A stretch of DNA of 64,000 nucleotides from Saprospiraceae bacterium. Its GTDB lineage: Bacteria; Bacteroidota; Bacteroidia; Chitinophagales; Saprospiraceae. The position numbers and the translations under genes were made by a program. The DNA lies in assembly GCA_029263015.1 (NCBI GenBank), contig JAJCYI010000198.1, forward strand, positions 29,671 through 93,670. Direction: 5' to 3'. Numbering within the stretch: position 1 is the stretch's first letter; each line of letters starts with the position of its first letter. Below are positions 26,603-36,007 of the stretch, in pieces. The notes beneath the pieces were generated by a model, which saw nothing but the letters and a program-made list of their open reading frames with translations, had not been told where the DNA came from and made no database searches.

Positions 26603-28525
26603 ATGAAAAAAATCTTACAATTGAGTCTAAAAGCCCTTTTAGTTTCAGGGCTCTTCACCTTCAGCCTGAGTGTCACAGGACAGGAAAACCGCTCCTACGA
26701 TGGTAGCGGAAACAACACTGTTCACCCCGAATGGGGTGCAGTTGGCACCAACCAATTACAGGTAGCCACAAACGGGTTTGCCGATGGCATTTCAGAACCA
26801 ACTGGTGCTGACCGCCCTAATCCACGATTCATTAGCAATGCCGTGTTCAACCAGGACGGCCTCCTGCCCGACGCTCTTGAACTCTCCGACTACGCTTGGG
26901 TATGGGGACAATTCATTGACCATAATATCACGCTTGTGGTGGATGACCCAAACGAACCTGTAGATATTGCCGTACCTAGTGGCGACCCTTGGTTCGATCC
27001 CGCTGGCACCGGCACAGTAATAATTGGTATGCACAGGTCTGCTTATGACCCTGCTTCCGGAACCGACCCGTCGAATCCACGAGCATTTCCCAATGGAATT
27101 ACTTCTTTCGTAGATGCTTCAGGAGTTTACGGTTCCAGTGAGGAACGTGCAAATTGGTTGCGGACATTCACAGATGGAAAGTTGAAAATGTCATCGGGCA
27201 ATCTGCTGCCTTACAATACCACTACCGGGGAATTGAACGACCCTTTGGATCCCAACGCCCCCGGAATGGCAATGCCATTTCCTTTTATCACAAAATGGTT
27301 TGTAGCTGGAGATGTCCGGGCAAATGAAAACCCCCTCTTGACTTCTTTCCATACCCTTTTCGCCAGGGAACACAATCGGCTGTGCGACGGACTGGCGGCC
27401 GAAAACCCCAGCTGGGCGGATGAAGAACTCTACCAACACGCCCGGAAAATCGTTGGCGGATTAATGCAGTCTATTGCTTACGAAGAATGGCTGCCCACAA
27501 TGGGTGTCCATCTCGACCCTTACACCGGTTACGACCCTAGTGTTGAAACGGGTATTATGAATATCTTTTCTGCTTCTGCTTACAGGTATGGCCATACGGT
27601 CATCAACAGCAGCATCGTCAGGATGAACAATAATGGGGACATCATTCCACAGGGAAATATTTTGTTGCGTGATGCCTTTTTCAACCCACCTGTACTTGTA
27701 GATGGTGGCGGACTTGACCCCTTGCTGATAGGGATGGCGACTCAGATGGAGCAGGATTTTGATTTGAAAATGGTGCATGACTTGCGAAACTTCTTATTTG
27801 GCCCTCCGGGTGCTGGTGGTTTGGACCTTGCTGCCCTGAACATTAACCGGGGTCGGGAAAGAGGCTTGCCAGATTACAACACTGCCCGGGTTGATTTCGG
27901 ATTGCCGGCCGTAGAAAGTTTTGCTACGCTTACCAATAACCCCTGGCTGAACCAGATCCTGGAAGGCGTTTATGGCGACATCAATAACATGGACTCCTGG
28001 GTGGGTTTTCTCGGCGAAAACCACATGTCCGATGCGCTTTTCGGTGAATCGGTTATGACCATCATGGAAGTCCAGTTTACAAACCTCCGGGACGGTGACC
28101 GCTTTTATTATGAAAGCGACTCGGGACTTTCAGCTGAAGAAATAACGGAGATCAAGGATACCCGATTTATAGAGGTCATTTTAAGAAATAGTGGTGTCGC
28201 AGAACTTCAGGAAAATGTATTTCTTACCAGGAAGCATATCACTACCCCAGTGGCCTATTTAGAAGCGTCGCCTATTGAATTGGTAGTATATCCAAACCCA
28301 AGTTCTGGTAATTTTTTCATGAATGTAGCTGCACCACGTTCAGGTAAGGGAACCCTTCAAGTAACGGATTTGATGGGTCATCTCATTGAGTACAACATGT
28401 TGAACGTAGCAGAAGGCATGAACACTTTTGAATTTAACCTGGATGAAGGGCTGCCTGTGGGATTATACAATGTAACCTTGACGTTGGATAACCAAGTTGG
28501 CCACCAGAGGGTTTTGAAAAAATAA
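26603..28525 (+). CDS. Secreted animal-type haem peroxidase with T9SS tail
   Basis: The 640-residue protein has a signal peptide ending near SVTGQ. The catalytic domain shows the distal-His motif WGQFIDHNIT (His107), FHTLFAREHNRLCDGL around residues 236-251, a Gln/Arg helix ARKIVGGLMQSIAYEEWLP, and the proximal-His motif SAYRYGHTVINS near residue 325-336, the order of peroxidasin/animal haem peroxidases. The C-terminal ~80 residues (VVYPNPSSGNFFMNV to LYNVTLTLDNQ) are a Por-type T9SS sorting domain. Such enzymes oxidise halides or phenols with H2O2 outside the cell, or cross-link surface proteins. Its place inside the nitrogen-oxide island is unexplained; it has its own upstream gap of about 470 bp. 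Confidence 0.9.
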   Translation: MKKILQLSLKALLVSGLFTFSLSVTGQENRSYDGSGNNTVHPEWGAVGTNQLQVATNGFADGISEPTGADRPNPRFISNAVFNQDGLLPDALELSDYAWVWGQFIDHNITLVVDDPNEPVDIAVPSGDPWFDPAGTGTVIIGMHRSAYDPASGTDPSNPRAFPNGITSFVDASGVYGSSEERANWLRTFTDGKLKMSSGNLLPYNTTTGELNDPLDPNAPGMAMPFPFITKWFVAGDVRANENPLLTSFHTLFAREHNRLCDGLAAENPSWADEELYQHARKIVGGLMQSIAYEEWLPTMGVHLDPYTGYDPSVETGIMNIFSASAYRYGHTVINSSIVRMNNNGDIIPQGNILLRDAFFNPPVLVDGGGLDPLLIGMATQMEQDFDLKMVHDLRNFLFGPPGAGGLDLAALNINRGRERGLPDYNTARVDFGLPAVESFATLTNNPWLNQILEGVYGDINNMDSWVGFLGENHMSDALFGESVMTIMEVQFTNLRDGDRFYYESDSGLSAEEITEIKDTRFIEVILRNSGVAELQENVFLTRKHITTPVAYLEASPIELVVYPNPSSGNFFMNVAAPRSGKGTLQVTDLMGHLIEYNMLNVAEGMNTFEFNLDEGLPVGLYNVTLTLDNQVGHQRVLKK

Positions 28526-28530
28526 GATAA

Positions 28531-28690
28531 GGGAGTTGGAAATAAATAACCTACCCGTTATGGCGAAGCTATTTTTTCTTGTAAAGGTGTTTGAAAAATT
28601 AAGCATAGCTGGGTTACGGTTCATTTTTAAAGCATCTTTAGAAGGAAAAAGAGCGAGTCAGAATGGGTAGGTTATTTGTTTCCAACTTCC
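28531..28690. mobile_element. MITE-like element with TAA duplication
   Basis: The 160-bp element has 26-bp terminal inverted repeats, GGGAGTTGGAAATAAATAAC at the left, differing at two positions from the right end. TAA flanks both sides (28528-28530, 28691-28693). It starts five bases after the stop of the peroxidase gene and ends ten bases before the remains of a cytochrome c peroxidase gene, so its arrival may have caused or followed that loss. Confidence 0.85.
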
Positions 28691-28700
28691 TAATTTAAAT

Positions 28701-28932
28701 CACTACGTCTCAGGCCTGTCAGAAGAGCAGAAAAATGGGATCCTGTTGTTTTTCAGAAAGGCAAATTGCAATAATTGCCATTCAGGCCCCATGTTGTCAG
28801 ATTTTAATTTTCACGCTTTGGGTGTCCCTGACAACGCTACCGTTCCTGTGGACACAGATGATGGGAAAGATCACTTGTATCAGTTCCGAACTCCAACGCT
28901 CCGTAACGCAACGCTGACAGGCGTTGATGAAT
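28701..28932 (+). pseudogene. Remnant of a diheme cytochrome c peroxidase gene
   Basis: From 28701 one frame reads HYVSGLSEEQKNGILLFF, then RKANCNNCHSGPMLSDFNFHALG and finally HLYQFRTPTLRNATLTG. This is the middle to C-terminal part of a bacterial cytochrome c peroxidase (one CxxCH haem site, then the RTPTLRN motif before the last active-site region). The N-terminal haem domain and the end are missing and there is no start codon, so the gene is a relic. After LTG the frame runs into unrelated sequence and a terminator hairpin. The upstream part was lost near the border of the MITE at 28531-28690. Confidence 0.75.
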
Positions 28933-28961
28933 TCGGACAGTCAAAAGAACGCGTAGATGAT

Positions 28962-29003
28962 AAAGAAAGACCGCCGCAGCAGAAACTACGGCGGTCTTTC
29001 TTT
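28962..29003 (+). terminator. Strong intrinsic terminator, 15-bp stem
   Basis: AAAGAAAGACCGCCG and CGGCGGTCTTTCTTT (28962-28976 and 28989-29003) form a perfect 15-bp stem with a 12-base loop and T-rich 3' side. It works in both directions and separates the peroxidase/remnant region from the nar operon. Confidence 0.8.
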
Positions 29004-29719
29004 ATGCGCATGGGATTCTATTCCAATTGAAAATCCATTTCTAAAAAGCCCTTTCATGCATAAAGCAGCATAACAGCAGGCGGATTCCCCCCTTGTATTT
29101 GTATCAATTCCGAAGGTGATAATAATCACTCCAAAAAAATGATTTTCATCAACTTGTGTGACAATTCACACGCCTAATTTTAGCCATCGTTAAGAAAAAT
29201 TATTACCTTAATTTGAACGATTAAGATGAAAAACCTCCTTATCAAGGCACACCATTATTTATTGTTTTTTTTGACCAGCCGATATAATCGGCTTTATTCA
29301 TTTCACCCATCCTGGATTCTATTAGGCTTTTTTCCAAACTATCAATTACTCACCTTTGATAAGAAATTATCATCACTGCTAAATATTTGCAGAAAACCAG
29401 AAAACCAGAAATGCGGAAATTCACAAAACTGGAAACGCACCGTAATTTCAAAAATACCATACAAAATATGTCGAATTATTGGGTAATCCACCAAATACAT
29501 TCTCAACCAAAAAAGGCCAACAGCTTTTAAATGGGGCTATTCAAAAAAATTGAAAATTAATTGTCAAAAAATATCTATTGGAAATATGGTTCACTGAATT
29601 CTTTAAAGGTCTGGAAGCATTGAACAGACTATACTTAACAATCTAATTTCATCTCACACACAAGATGAATTAAATTAATAAATTGAATTGACTTATTTAA
29701 TTTTTTCAAGCTAAATATT
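29004..29719. other. Leader or noncoding region before the nar operon
   Basis: About 715 bp with no convincing gene. An 86-codon frame (29226-29483) is low in complexity and lacks family features, so I do not call it. The stretch contains the palindrome at 29156-29171 and a candidate Bacteroidota -7 element TAATTTG at about 29211-29217. If that promoter is real, the nar mRNA would have a leader of about 500 nt. Confidence 0.45.
29156..29171. promoter_or_regulatory. Possible Crp/Fnr-type operator
   Basis: GTGTGACAATTCACAC has perfect 6-bp half sites GTGTGA/TCACAC with a 4-base spacer, the geometry of FNR-class sites (TTGAT-N4-ATCAA) with different half-site bases. It lies about 55 bp before a candidate -7 box and 560 bp before the first nar cistron. 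The regulator at 16256 could bind it; this is inference. Confidence 0.4.
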
Positions 29720-30550
29720 ATGAAAAAAACAGTAATCTTTCTTGCTGTGTTCAGTGTGGTGTTAGCGAATCCATCATTCGCGCAAAGTGATAATGAGGTA
29801 GCGGATTTGTTTAAAATAAAATGTGGTATCTGCCACACTATAGGAGGTGGAAGATTAGTTGGTCCTGACCTAGCCAATGTCCACGACCGTCGCTCAGAAG
29901 ACTGGCTTCTTGAATATGTCCGTTCTTCCCAAACCATGATTAAAAGTGGAGACCCTGATGCCGTTGCGCTCTTCGAAGAGTTCAACAAGATCCTCATGCC
30001 CGACCCCATGATTACCGACATTGAAATAAATTCCATTCTAAATTACATCTCTGAAAATTCAGGTGGTGGAGTGGGTACAGCAGCAGCGGTTTCCATCATT
30101 GAAGAAGCAACACCGGAAGACCTGGAAAACGGAAAAAACCTATTCGATGGAAGAGTCAGGTTTGTCAATGGTGGCCCATCATGTATTTCCTGCCACAATG
30201 ATATAAGCGATGCCTTCTTTTCAGAAAACAGCTATTCCACCAAAGATATCAGCGCTTCCTTTACCAATCTGGGTGAAGCAGGTGTTAAAGCAATTTTGGA
30301 TAGCCCGCCTTTTCCAGTGATGACCAAAGCATTTGAGGGACACGACCTAACAGAAGAAGAAATTCACGATTTATTGGTTTTTCTGAAAGGGGCACATAAG
30401 CCTCAAAGCTCCATCGCATCAGGTTATTTGCTTTATGGCATTTTGGGTGCTTTTTCTTTAATGGTCTTGTATGCCGGACTTTGGTATGAAAGGAAAAATA
30501 AATCTGTCAACCACAACATTTACAAGAGGCAGATAAAATCTTTTAATTGA
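29720..30550 (+). CDS. Membrane-anchored diheme cytochrome c of the nar operon
   Basis: The 276-residue protein has a signal peptide (cleavage after PSFAQ), two haem c domains with CGICH (35-39) and CISCH (155-159), and one C-terminal membrane anchor (about 236-255) followed by a short basic tail. Ligand methionines are plausible at KILMPDPM and in FPVMTKAF. It precedes narG by 72 bp on the same strand. A diheme cytochrome in this position is known as NarC in Thermus, where it links the nitrate reductase to periplasmic electron flow, so I infer the same link here, possibly to the nod-like enzyme. Confidence 0.85.
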   Translation: MKKTVIFLAVFSVVLANPSFAQSDNEVADLFKIKCGICHTIGGGRLVGPDLANVHDRRSEDWLLEYVRSSQTMIKSGDPDAVALFEEFNKILMPDPMITDIEINSILNYISENSGGGVGTAAAVSIIEEATPEDLENGKNLFDGRVRFVNGGPSCISCHNDISDAFFSENSYSTKDISASFTNLGEAGVKAILDSPPFPVMTKAFEGHDLTEEEIHDLLVFLKGAHKPQSSIASGYLLYGILGAFSLMVLYAGLWYERKNKSVNHNIYKRQIKSFN

Positions 30551-30622
30551 TTTCCAATTTTGGGAGGCGACTTCAAGTTGTCCCTCAATTATAGCCTTAT
30601 AATTTTATAAAAAATCAAGAAT

Positions 30623-33600
30623 ATGAGTTGGATAGAAGACATTATTTCTCCGCAGACCCGACAATGGGAAGAATTTTACCGCAACCGTTTTCAGCATGAT
30701 AGAATTGTGCGCAGTACGCATGGCGTTAACTGTACAGGAGGTTGTTCCTGGCAGATCCATGTAAAAGATGGAATTGTGGTGTGGGAAACGCAACAACTGG
30801 ACTATCCACTTTTGGAAAGCAGTTTACCACCTTATGAACCGCGTGGTTGTCAGCGTGGCATCTCTTATTCTTGGTATTTGTACAGTCCACTTCGCATTAA
30901 GTACCCTTTAATTAGGAGTGCGTTGATCGATGCTTACCAAAGGGAAAAAGTCAACGCAGGTGGTGACCCGATGAAAGCTTGGGAAAACCTACAAAATGAC
31001 GATGAGGCACGCAAGAGGTACCAGAAAGCAAGGGGAAAAGGTGGATTTAGAAGGGCCAATTGGGATACCGTATTGGAAATGATGGCTGTCGCAAACCTTT
31101 ACACTGCAAAAAAATATGGGCCTGACCGGGTCGTTGGCTTCTCCCCCATCCCAGCAATGTCCATGTTGAGCTACGCTGCCGGAGGCAGGTTTTTACAATT
31201 GTTCGGCGGCATCAATTTGAGTTTTTATGATTGGTATTGTGACCTCCCCACCGCATTCCCAGAGATTTGGGGCGAGCAGACCGATGTGTGCGAGAGTGCG
31301 GATTGGTACAATTCCAAGATGATTGCCGATATGGGCGCCAACCTGAACATGACCCGTACTCCCGACTGTCACTTCTTCGCAGAAGCCCGGCACAATGGAA
31401 CAAAAGCAGTTGTCTTTTCACCTGACTTCTCACAGGTCAGCAAATATGCCGATCAATGGGTGCCGCTTCATGCTGGCAGCGATGGCGCTTTTTGGATGGC
31501 AGTTACACACATTATATTAAAGGAGTGGCACCACGAAAAGCAAACGCCTTATTTCCTGAAATATAGCAAGCAATATACAGACAGCCCTTACCTGGTTCAT
31601 CTGGAAAAAGACGGTGACAACTATAAACAAGGTAGGCTGGTCAGGGCAAAGGAACTGGCTCAATATAAAGACATTGAAAATGGCGATTGGAAATTCCTCA
31701 ATATTGACGAAGACAACGGCAAGTTTATCGTTCCGAAAGGTAGTTCAGGCTTCCGTTGGGACAAAGACGGTGGTAAGTGGAACATGAAATTGGAGGACGG
31801 TGTGACCGATGATTCTTACAATCCCTTGCTCACTTTGATGAACAACAGCGATGAAGTCTTACAAGTCGAATTCACCGAATTTGGTCTGGACAACAAGCGT
31901 CAACGAGGTGTTCCTGTAAAATACATTGAAACCGAAAATGGCAGAATCCCCGTTACCACTGTTTACGATTTGGTCATGGCCCAATATGGCGTGGACAGAG
32001 GTTTGGGAGGTGATTATCCAACGGACTACACCGACCAGGACGGCGCTTATACACCTGCATGGCAGGAGATTTTCACTGGCGTAGATTCCAAGACGGTCAT
32101 TCAATTCGCTGGGGAATGGGCAAACACTGCCAACATTACAGGTGGCAAGTGCATGGTCATCGTCGGTGCGGGAATCAATCACTGGTACCACGCCAACCTG
32201 ATGTACCGCTCTGCCATCATGGCTTTGATGTTGACGGGTTGTGTGGGCAAGAACGGAGGTGGCATGAACCATTATGTCGGTCAGGAAAAACTGGCCCCAG
32301 TAGATTCTTGGGGATCAATCGCCTTTGCAAAAGACTGGCAAAACGCTGTCCGGCTTCAGCAAGCTCCTATCTGGCATTACATCAATACCTGCCAATACCG
32401 TTACGACGGGCAGTTTTCAAAATACAATACCGTACCCGATAACAAATGGACCCGCCAACATACGGCGGATACAATCTTTCAGGCAGTCCGCATGGGCTGG
32501 ATGCCGTTCTATCCCCAGTTCAATGAAAACACACTGGAATTGAGCAAAGAGGCAACCAAAAATGGTGCATCGAACGACGGGGAAATCGAAGACTATGTTT
32601 TGGAAAAACTGAAGTCGAAAGAATTGAAATATGCAGTGAGTGATCCCGAAGCCCACGAAAACCACCCGAAAGTGTGGTACATCTGGCGGGGCAATGCCAT
32701 CATGGGCAGTATGAAAGGGCACGAATACGCATTGAAACATTATCTGGGCACCCACCACAATTCTATTGCCGAAGATTCGGAGGAACAACCCGAAGAAGTC
32801 AAATGGCACGAACATGCACCGCTCGGAAAAATGGATCTGATCGTTGACCTAAACTTCCGGATGGACTCCTCAGCCCTGTACTCTGACATCGTTCTCCCGG
32901 CAGCCTCATGGTATGAAAAGGCCGACCTCAACAGTACGGATATGCACTCTTTCATCCATCCGCTTGGACAAGCCATAGCACCTGTTTGGGAATCCAAAAC
33001 TGACTGGGATATTTTCAAGCAAATTGCGAAAGTGACAAGTGAACTGGCTAAAAAATATTTGGCTGAACCGCAAAAGGATGTAGTTACTTCACCTATTGCG
33101 CATGACTCCGCAGGTGAAATTGCACAGCCCGAAATCAAAGACTGGTACAAAGGCGAATGTGAAGCCATTCCTGGGAAAACCATGCACAAGATTGCGGTAG
33201 TGGACAGGGATTACACGAAGATTTACGACAAGTACATCTCGCTTGGAGATAATATTCGGAAAAACGGATTGGGTGCTCATGGCAATCACTTTATGTGTGA
33301 AGATGCCTTTGATGAAATGCTCGATTCCAACCACTTCCCCGTCGAAAAAATAGATGGTAAAATCCGTCCTTCCATTAAAGAGGACGAATGGGCAGCCAAC
33401 GCAGTTTTGCATTTATCAACCCTGACAAATGGGAAATTAAACGTGCGGGCATATGAAAATGCAGAAAAGAAAACGGGTTTAGTGCTTCGTGACCTCGGCG
33501 AAGGAAGTGCGGATGTCAAAATCCGATATGCCGACCTTTTAGCGCAGCCGAGAAGGTACAATTCTTCTCCGCTTTGGTCAGGCTTGATGCATGAAGGCAG

Positions 33601-34240
33601 GGCCTATTCAGCCTACACTTATAATGTGGAGCGGCTGGTGCCTTGGCGGACACTGACAGGACGGCAGCATTTTTACCTTGACCATGAGCTGTACCTCGCC
33701 TATGGCGAAAACCTACCCACATTCAAGCCGTCGCCCAAGCCCGAAGCATACGGTGATTTAAGGGATACTTTGAAAAATGGTGAAGCCAAAATACTCAACT
33801 GTCTGACTCCTCACGGGAAATGGCACATCCACTCCACATACATGGAAAACCTGCGGATGCTGACACTTTCGAGGGGCTGCGAGCCTTGCTGGATAAATGA
33901 AAAGGATGCAGAAGAACTGGGCATCAAGGACAACGACTGGGTGGAAGTTTACAACGACCACGGCGTTTACGCCACTCGTGCGGTAGTCAGTTCGAGAATA
34001 CCGAAAGGAGTCTGCATTGTCTATCACGTGCCGGAACGAACCGTGGGTATTCCAAAGTCGCAAGTCCGAGGCAACAAGCGGGCAGGTGGTCACAACAGCT
34101 TTACCCGTATCCACTTGAAACCAAATTATCTGGCAGGTGGCTATGGTCAATTCTCTTATCACTTCAACTATTGGGGCCCCATTGCGCCTAACAGGGATAC
34201 GCACGTGATTGTGAAGAAAATGGAGAAATTGGTTTGGTAA
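30623..34240 (+). CDS. narG: Respiratory nitrate reductase alpha subunit NarG
   Basis: The 1,205-residue protein is a molybdopterin (bis-MGD) enzyme of the DMSO-reductase family. The FS0 cluster ligands His33, Cys37, Cys41 and Cys76 keep the exact E. coli NarG spacing (4, 4, 35). The active-site block [20 protein letters not shown] contains the Mo-binding Asp, and [19 protein letters not shown] and [21 protein letters not shown] in parts are typical of NarG. No Tat signal is seen, so the catalytic side faces the cytoplasm, and nitrate must be imported. It heads the narGHJI set, but a repeat lipoprotein gene and a decayed copy of the narG 3' end stand between it and narH. Confidence 0.95.
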   Translation: MSWIEDIISPQTRQWEEFYRNRFQHDRIVRSTHGVNCTGGCSWQIHVKDGIVVWETQQLDYPLLESSLPPYEPRGCQRGISYSWYLYSPLRIKYPLIRSALIDAYQREKVNAGGDPMKAWENLQNDDEARKRYQKARGKGGFRRANWDTVLEMMAVANLYTAKKYGPDRVVGFSPIPAMSMLSYAAGGRFLQLFGGINLSFYDWYCDLPTAFPEIWGEQTDVCESADWYNSKMIADMGANLNMTRTPDCHFFAEARHNGTKAVVFSPDFSQVSKYADQWVPLHAGSDGAFWMAVTHIILKEWHHEKQTPYFLKYSKQYTDSPYLVHLEKDGDNYKQGRLVRAKELAQYKDIENGDWKFLNIDEDNGKFIVPKGSSGFRWDKDGGKWNMKLEDGVTDDSYNPLLTLMNNSDEVLQVEFTEFGLDNKRQRGVPVKYIETENGRIPVTTVYDLVMAQYGVDRGLGGDYPTDYTDQDGAYTPAWQEIFTGVDSKTVIQFAGEWANTANITGGKCMVIVGAGINHWYHANLMYRSAIMALMLTGCVGKNGGGMNHYVGQEKLAPVDSWGSIAFAKDWQNAVRLQQAPIWHYINTCQYRYDGQFSKYNTVPDNKWTRQHTADTIFQAVRMGWMPFYPQFNENTLELSKEATKNGASNDGEIEDYVLEKLKSKELKYAVSDPEAHENHPKVWYIWRGNAIMGSMKGHEYALKHYLGTHHNSIAEDSEEQPEEVKWHEHAPLGKMDLIVDLNFRMDSSALYSDIVLPAASWYEKADLNSTDMHSFIHPLGQAIAPVWESKTDWDIFKQIAKVTSELAKKYLAEPQKDVVTSPIAHDSAGEIAQPEIKDWYKGECEAIPGKTMHKIAVVDRDYTKIYDKYISLGDNIRKNGLGAHGNHFMCEDAFDEMLDSNHFPVEKIDGKIRPSIKEDEWAANAVLHLSTLTNGKLNVRAYENAEKKTGLVLRDLGEGSADVKIRYADLLAQPRRYNSSPLWSGLMHEGRAYSAYTYNVERLVPWRTLTGRQHFYLDHELYLAYGENLPTFKPSPKPEAYGDLRDTLKNGEAKILNCLTPHGKWHIHSTYMENLRMLTLSRGCEPCWINEKDAEELGIKDNDWVEVYNDHGVYATRAVVSSRIPKGVCIVYHVPERTVGIPKSQVRGNKRAGGHNSFTRIHLKPNYLAGGYGQFSYHFNYWGPIAPNRDTHVIVKKMEKLVW

Positions 34241-34393
34241 ATTATTAGCCTCTTTGACAAATCATGTGGCACTCTTGGACAGAGTTTTTTTTAGAGAAAA
34301 TAAATTTTTGAATTTCTCTCCCGCTCTGTTTCACTTGTTCCATACGATTTGTCATAGAAGGAAAAATCCTTTTCAAAACAAAATAATTCAGTC

Positions 34394-35497
34394 ATGGAAA
34401 AAACAAATAATTTAACACTCTCATTCCAAACATTGGGAATTACTACAATTCTTGGGTTTCTATTTTTACTATTTGGTTGCACCAGTGGTACTCCAGAAGT
34501 TAATACTGATATAACCGAAAGCGAGGCCAATGTGACTAAAGATATTATTTGGCACATCAAGGCAATTCATCCGGAAGGTAGGGCTATAGATGTCAAGGCT
34601 TTGGATAAGGACGGAAATATATATGATGTCAAAGCGATCCAGGATTCCGATCAGCGGCATCTCATGGATGTGAAGGCCATCGTTGGCGGGAATAATTTGC
34701 CGGTTAAGATACTGGTGAGTGATCACAATTATGCACCGGTCAAGGCCATTGGCGAGGATGGTACCCTGTACGACATCAAGGCCCTCACTCCTGAAGGCGA
34801 TAAACTGGACGTCAAAGGAATAAGCAGTTCCGGAAACATCATCCACATAAAAGCTATCAGCAAGGAGGGAGTGTTTTACGGTATTAAGGCAATTTCACCA
34901 GAAGGCCAACTGAATGATGTTAAAGGGGTCAAGATGTCCAAAGAAAAGCTTGAGTCTACAATAAACGGCGTTGAGGTTCATGCACATATTAAAGCCATGC
35001 CACAAGGTGGATGTATTGGTGATTACTCTATTTGGCACATCAAGGCAATTCATCCAGAAGGTAGGACTATAGATGTCAAGGCTTTGGATAAGGACGGAAA
35101 TATATATGATGTTAAAGCGATCCAGGATTCCGATCAGCGGCATCTCTTGGATGTGAAGGCCATGGTTGGGGAGAATAATTTGCCGGTTAAGATACTAGTG
35201 AGTGATGGCAAATATGCACCGGTCAAGGCCATTGGCGAGGATGGCACCCTATACGACATCAAGGCTCTCACTGCTGAAGGCGGTAAACTGGACGTCAAAG
35301 GAGTAAGCAGTTCCGGAAACATCATCCACATAAAAGCTATCAGCAAGGAGGGAGCGTTTTACGGTATTAAGGCAATTTCACCAGAAGGCCAACTGAATGA
35401 TGTTAAAGGGGTCAAGATGTCCAAAGAACGGATTGAGTTGATGGTGAATGGAGTTGAAGTTCATGCACATATTAAAGCCTTGCCACAAATAAATTGA
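34394..35497 (+). CDS. Lipoprotein made of IKAI/VKAI repeats, inserted between narG and narH
   Basis: The 367-residue protein has a lipobox (LLFGCTSG, Cys29), so it should be anchored to a membrane facing the periplasm or the surface. After a short linker it is entirely repeats of about 20 residues with a core such as WHIKAI, IDVKAL, YDVKAI, LMDVKAI and APVKAI, each followed by a Gly/Asp turn. These make two larger units of 161 residues that are nearly identical. The pattern predicts a beta-strand stack such as a beta-propeller or solenoid. I know no function. It breaks the usual narG-narH order and is followed by a decayed narG fragment, which implies recent insertion. Confidence 0.8.
   Translation: MEKTNNLTLSFQTLGITTILGFLFLLFGCTSGTPEVNTDITESEANVTKDIIWHIKAIHPEGRAIDVKALDKDGNIYDVKAIQDSDQRHLMDVKAIVGGNNLPVKILVSDHNYAPVKAIGEDGTLYDIKALTPEGDKLDVKGISSSGNIIHIKAISKEGVFYGIKAISPEGQLNDVKGVKMSKEKLESTINGVEVHAHIKAMPQGGCIGDYSIWHIKAIHPEGRTIDVKALDKDGNIYDVKAIQDSDQRHLLDVKAMVGENNLPVKILVSDGKYAPVKAIGEDGTLYDIKALTAEGGKLDVKGVSSSGNIIHIKAISKEGAFYGIKAISPEGQLNDVKGVKMSKERIELMVNGVEVHAHIKALPQIN
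34551..35497 (+). repeat. Tandem duplication, 483-bp period
   Basis: The segment from 34551 repeats from 35034 with a period of 483 bp (161 codons) and very few base differences, mostly silent or conservative. The high DNA identity suggests a recent duplication that could still expand or contract by recombination. Confidence 0.85.
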
Positions 35498-35509
35498 ATC
35501 AGGATGCAA

Positions 35510-35700
35510 ACCTTGCCGGATTCAAGGAGCAGGATGCCAAAGAACCGAGCATCAGGAACAACGACCGGGTGGAAGTTTACAACGACCACGGCGTTTAATC
35601 CGAGAACACCGAAAGGGCCGGACCAGCAGGTATTCCGTTCCAAAATCACTGGGACTTACGAGTGATTGTGAAGAAGATAGAAAAGATGGTTTTGCAAGAG
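35510..35700 (+). pseudogene. Decayed second copy of the narG 3' end
   Basis: The stretch GGGTGGAAGTTTACAACGAC (35568 on) followed by CACGGCGTTTA repeats the narG sequence at about 33939-33970, and a later part, GTGATTGTGAAGAAGATAGA, matches the narG 3' end at 34205-34225. Between them a larger part is deleted and several stops are present. The copy sits after the repeat-lipoprotein gene and before the next gene, so the lipoprotein gene is bracketed by narG 3' sequence. Confidence 0.8.
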
Positions 35701-35778
35701 TTGTGTTCATGTGTTCCAGTTTGCAAGCAATAATTAAATCCTAAAGGATAAAAATATTAAACCAACTCCAACACCATC

Positions 35779-35973
35779 ATGAAAAAGAAAAGAGACCCAA
35801 ATTATAGAGGATTATTTGTATTGGCATTGGCCTTTATTGCTTTGGGTGTAGTTTTTTCCAATCAGATGGAAAGTAGAATTGGAATTGTATTTATCGCACT
35901 TGGCGGTCTGTTCTTGATTATAAGTTTTAAGAACAAGGATAAGTGGAAAAATACGGAGAATGGCGAAAGCTAA
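35779..35973 (+). CDS. Small two-helix membrane protein
   Basis: This 64-residue protein has two hydrophobic segments (GLFVLALAFIALGVVF, about 11-26, and IGIVFIALGGLFLIISF, about 34-50) between charged ends, so it is a small inner membrane protein. Its stop lies 35 bp before the narH start that I choose, on the same strand, so it is probably co-transcribed with narH. I know no function; an assembly or regulatory role for the nitrate reductase is only a guess. Its start ATG follows an AT-rich leader and is the only good candidate. Confidence 0.6.
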   Translation: MKKKRDPNYRGLFVLALAFIALGVVFSNQMESRIGIVFIALGGLFLIISFKNKDKWKNTENGES

Positions 35974-36007
35974 TTCACTGAAACAATTAAAATTTAAAAA
36001 AAATATC

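Noticed and set aside
29226..29486. An 86-codon frame in the gap before the nar operon.
   Set aside because: Low-complexity hydrophobic start followed by random-looking sequence; no motif, no neighbour support.
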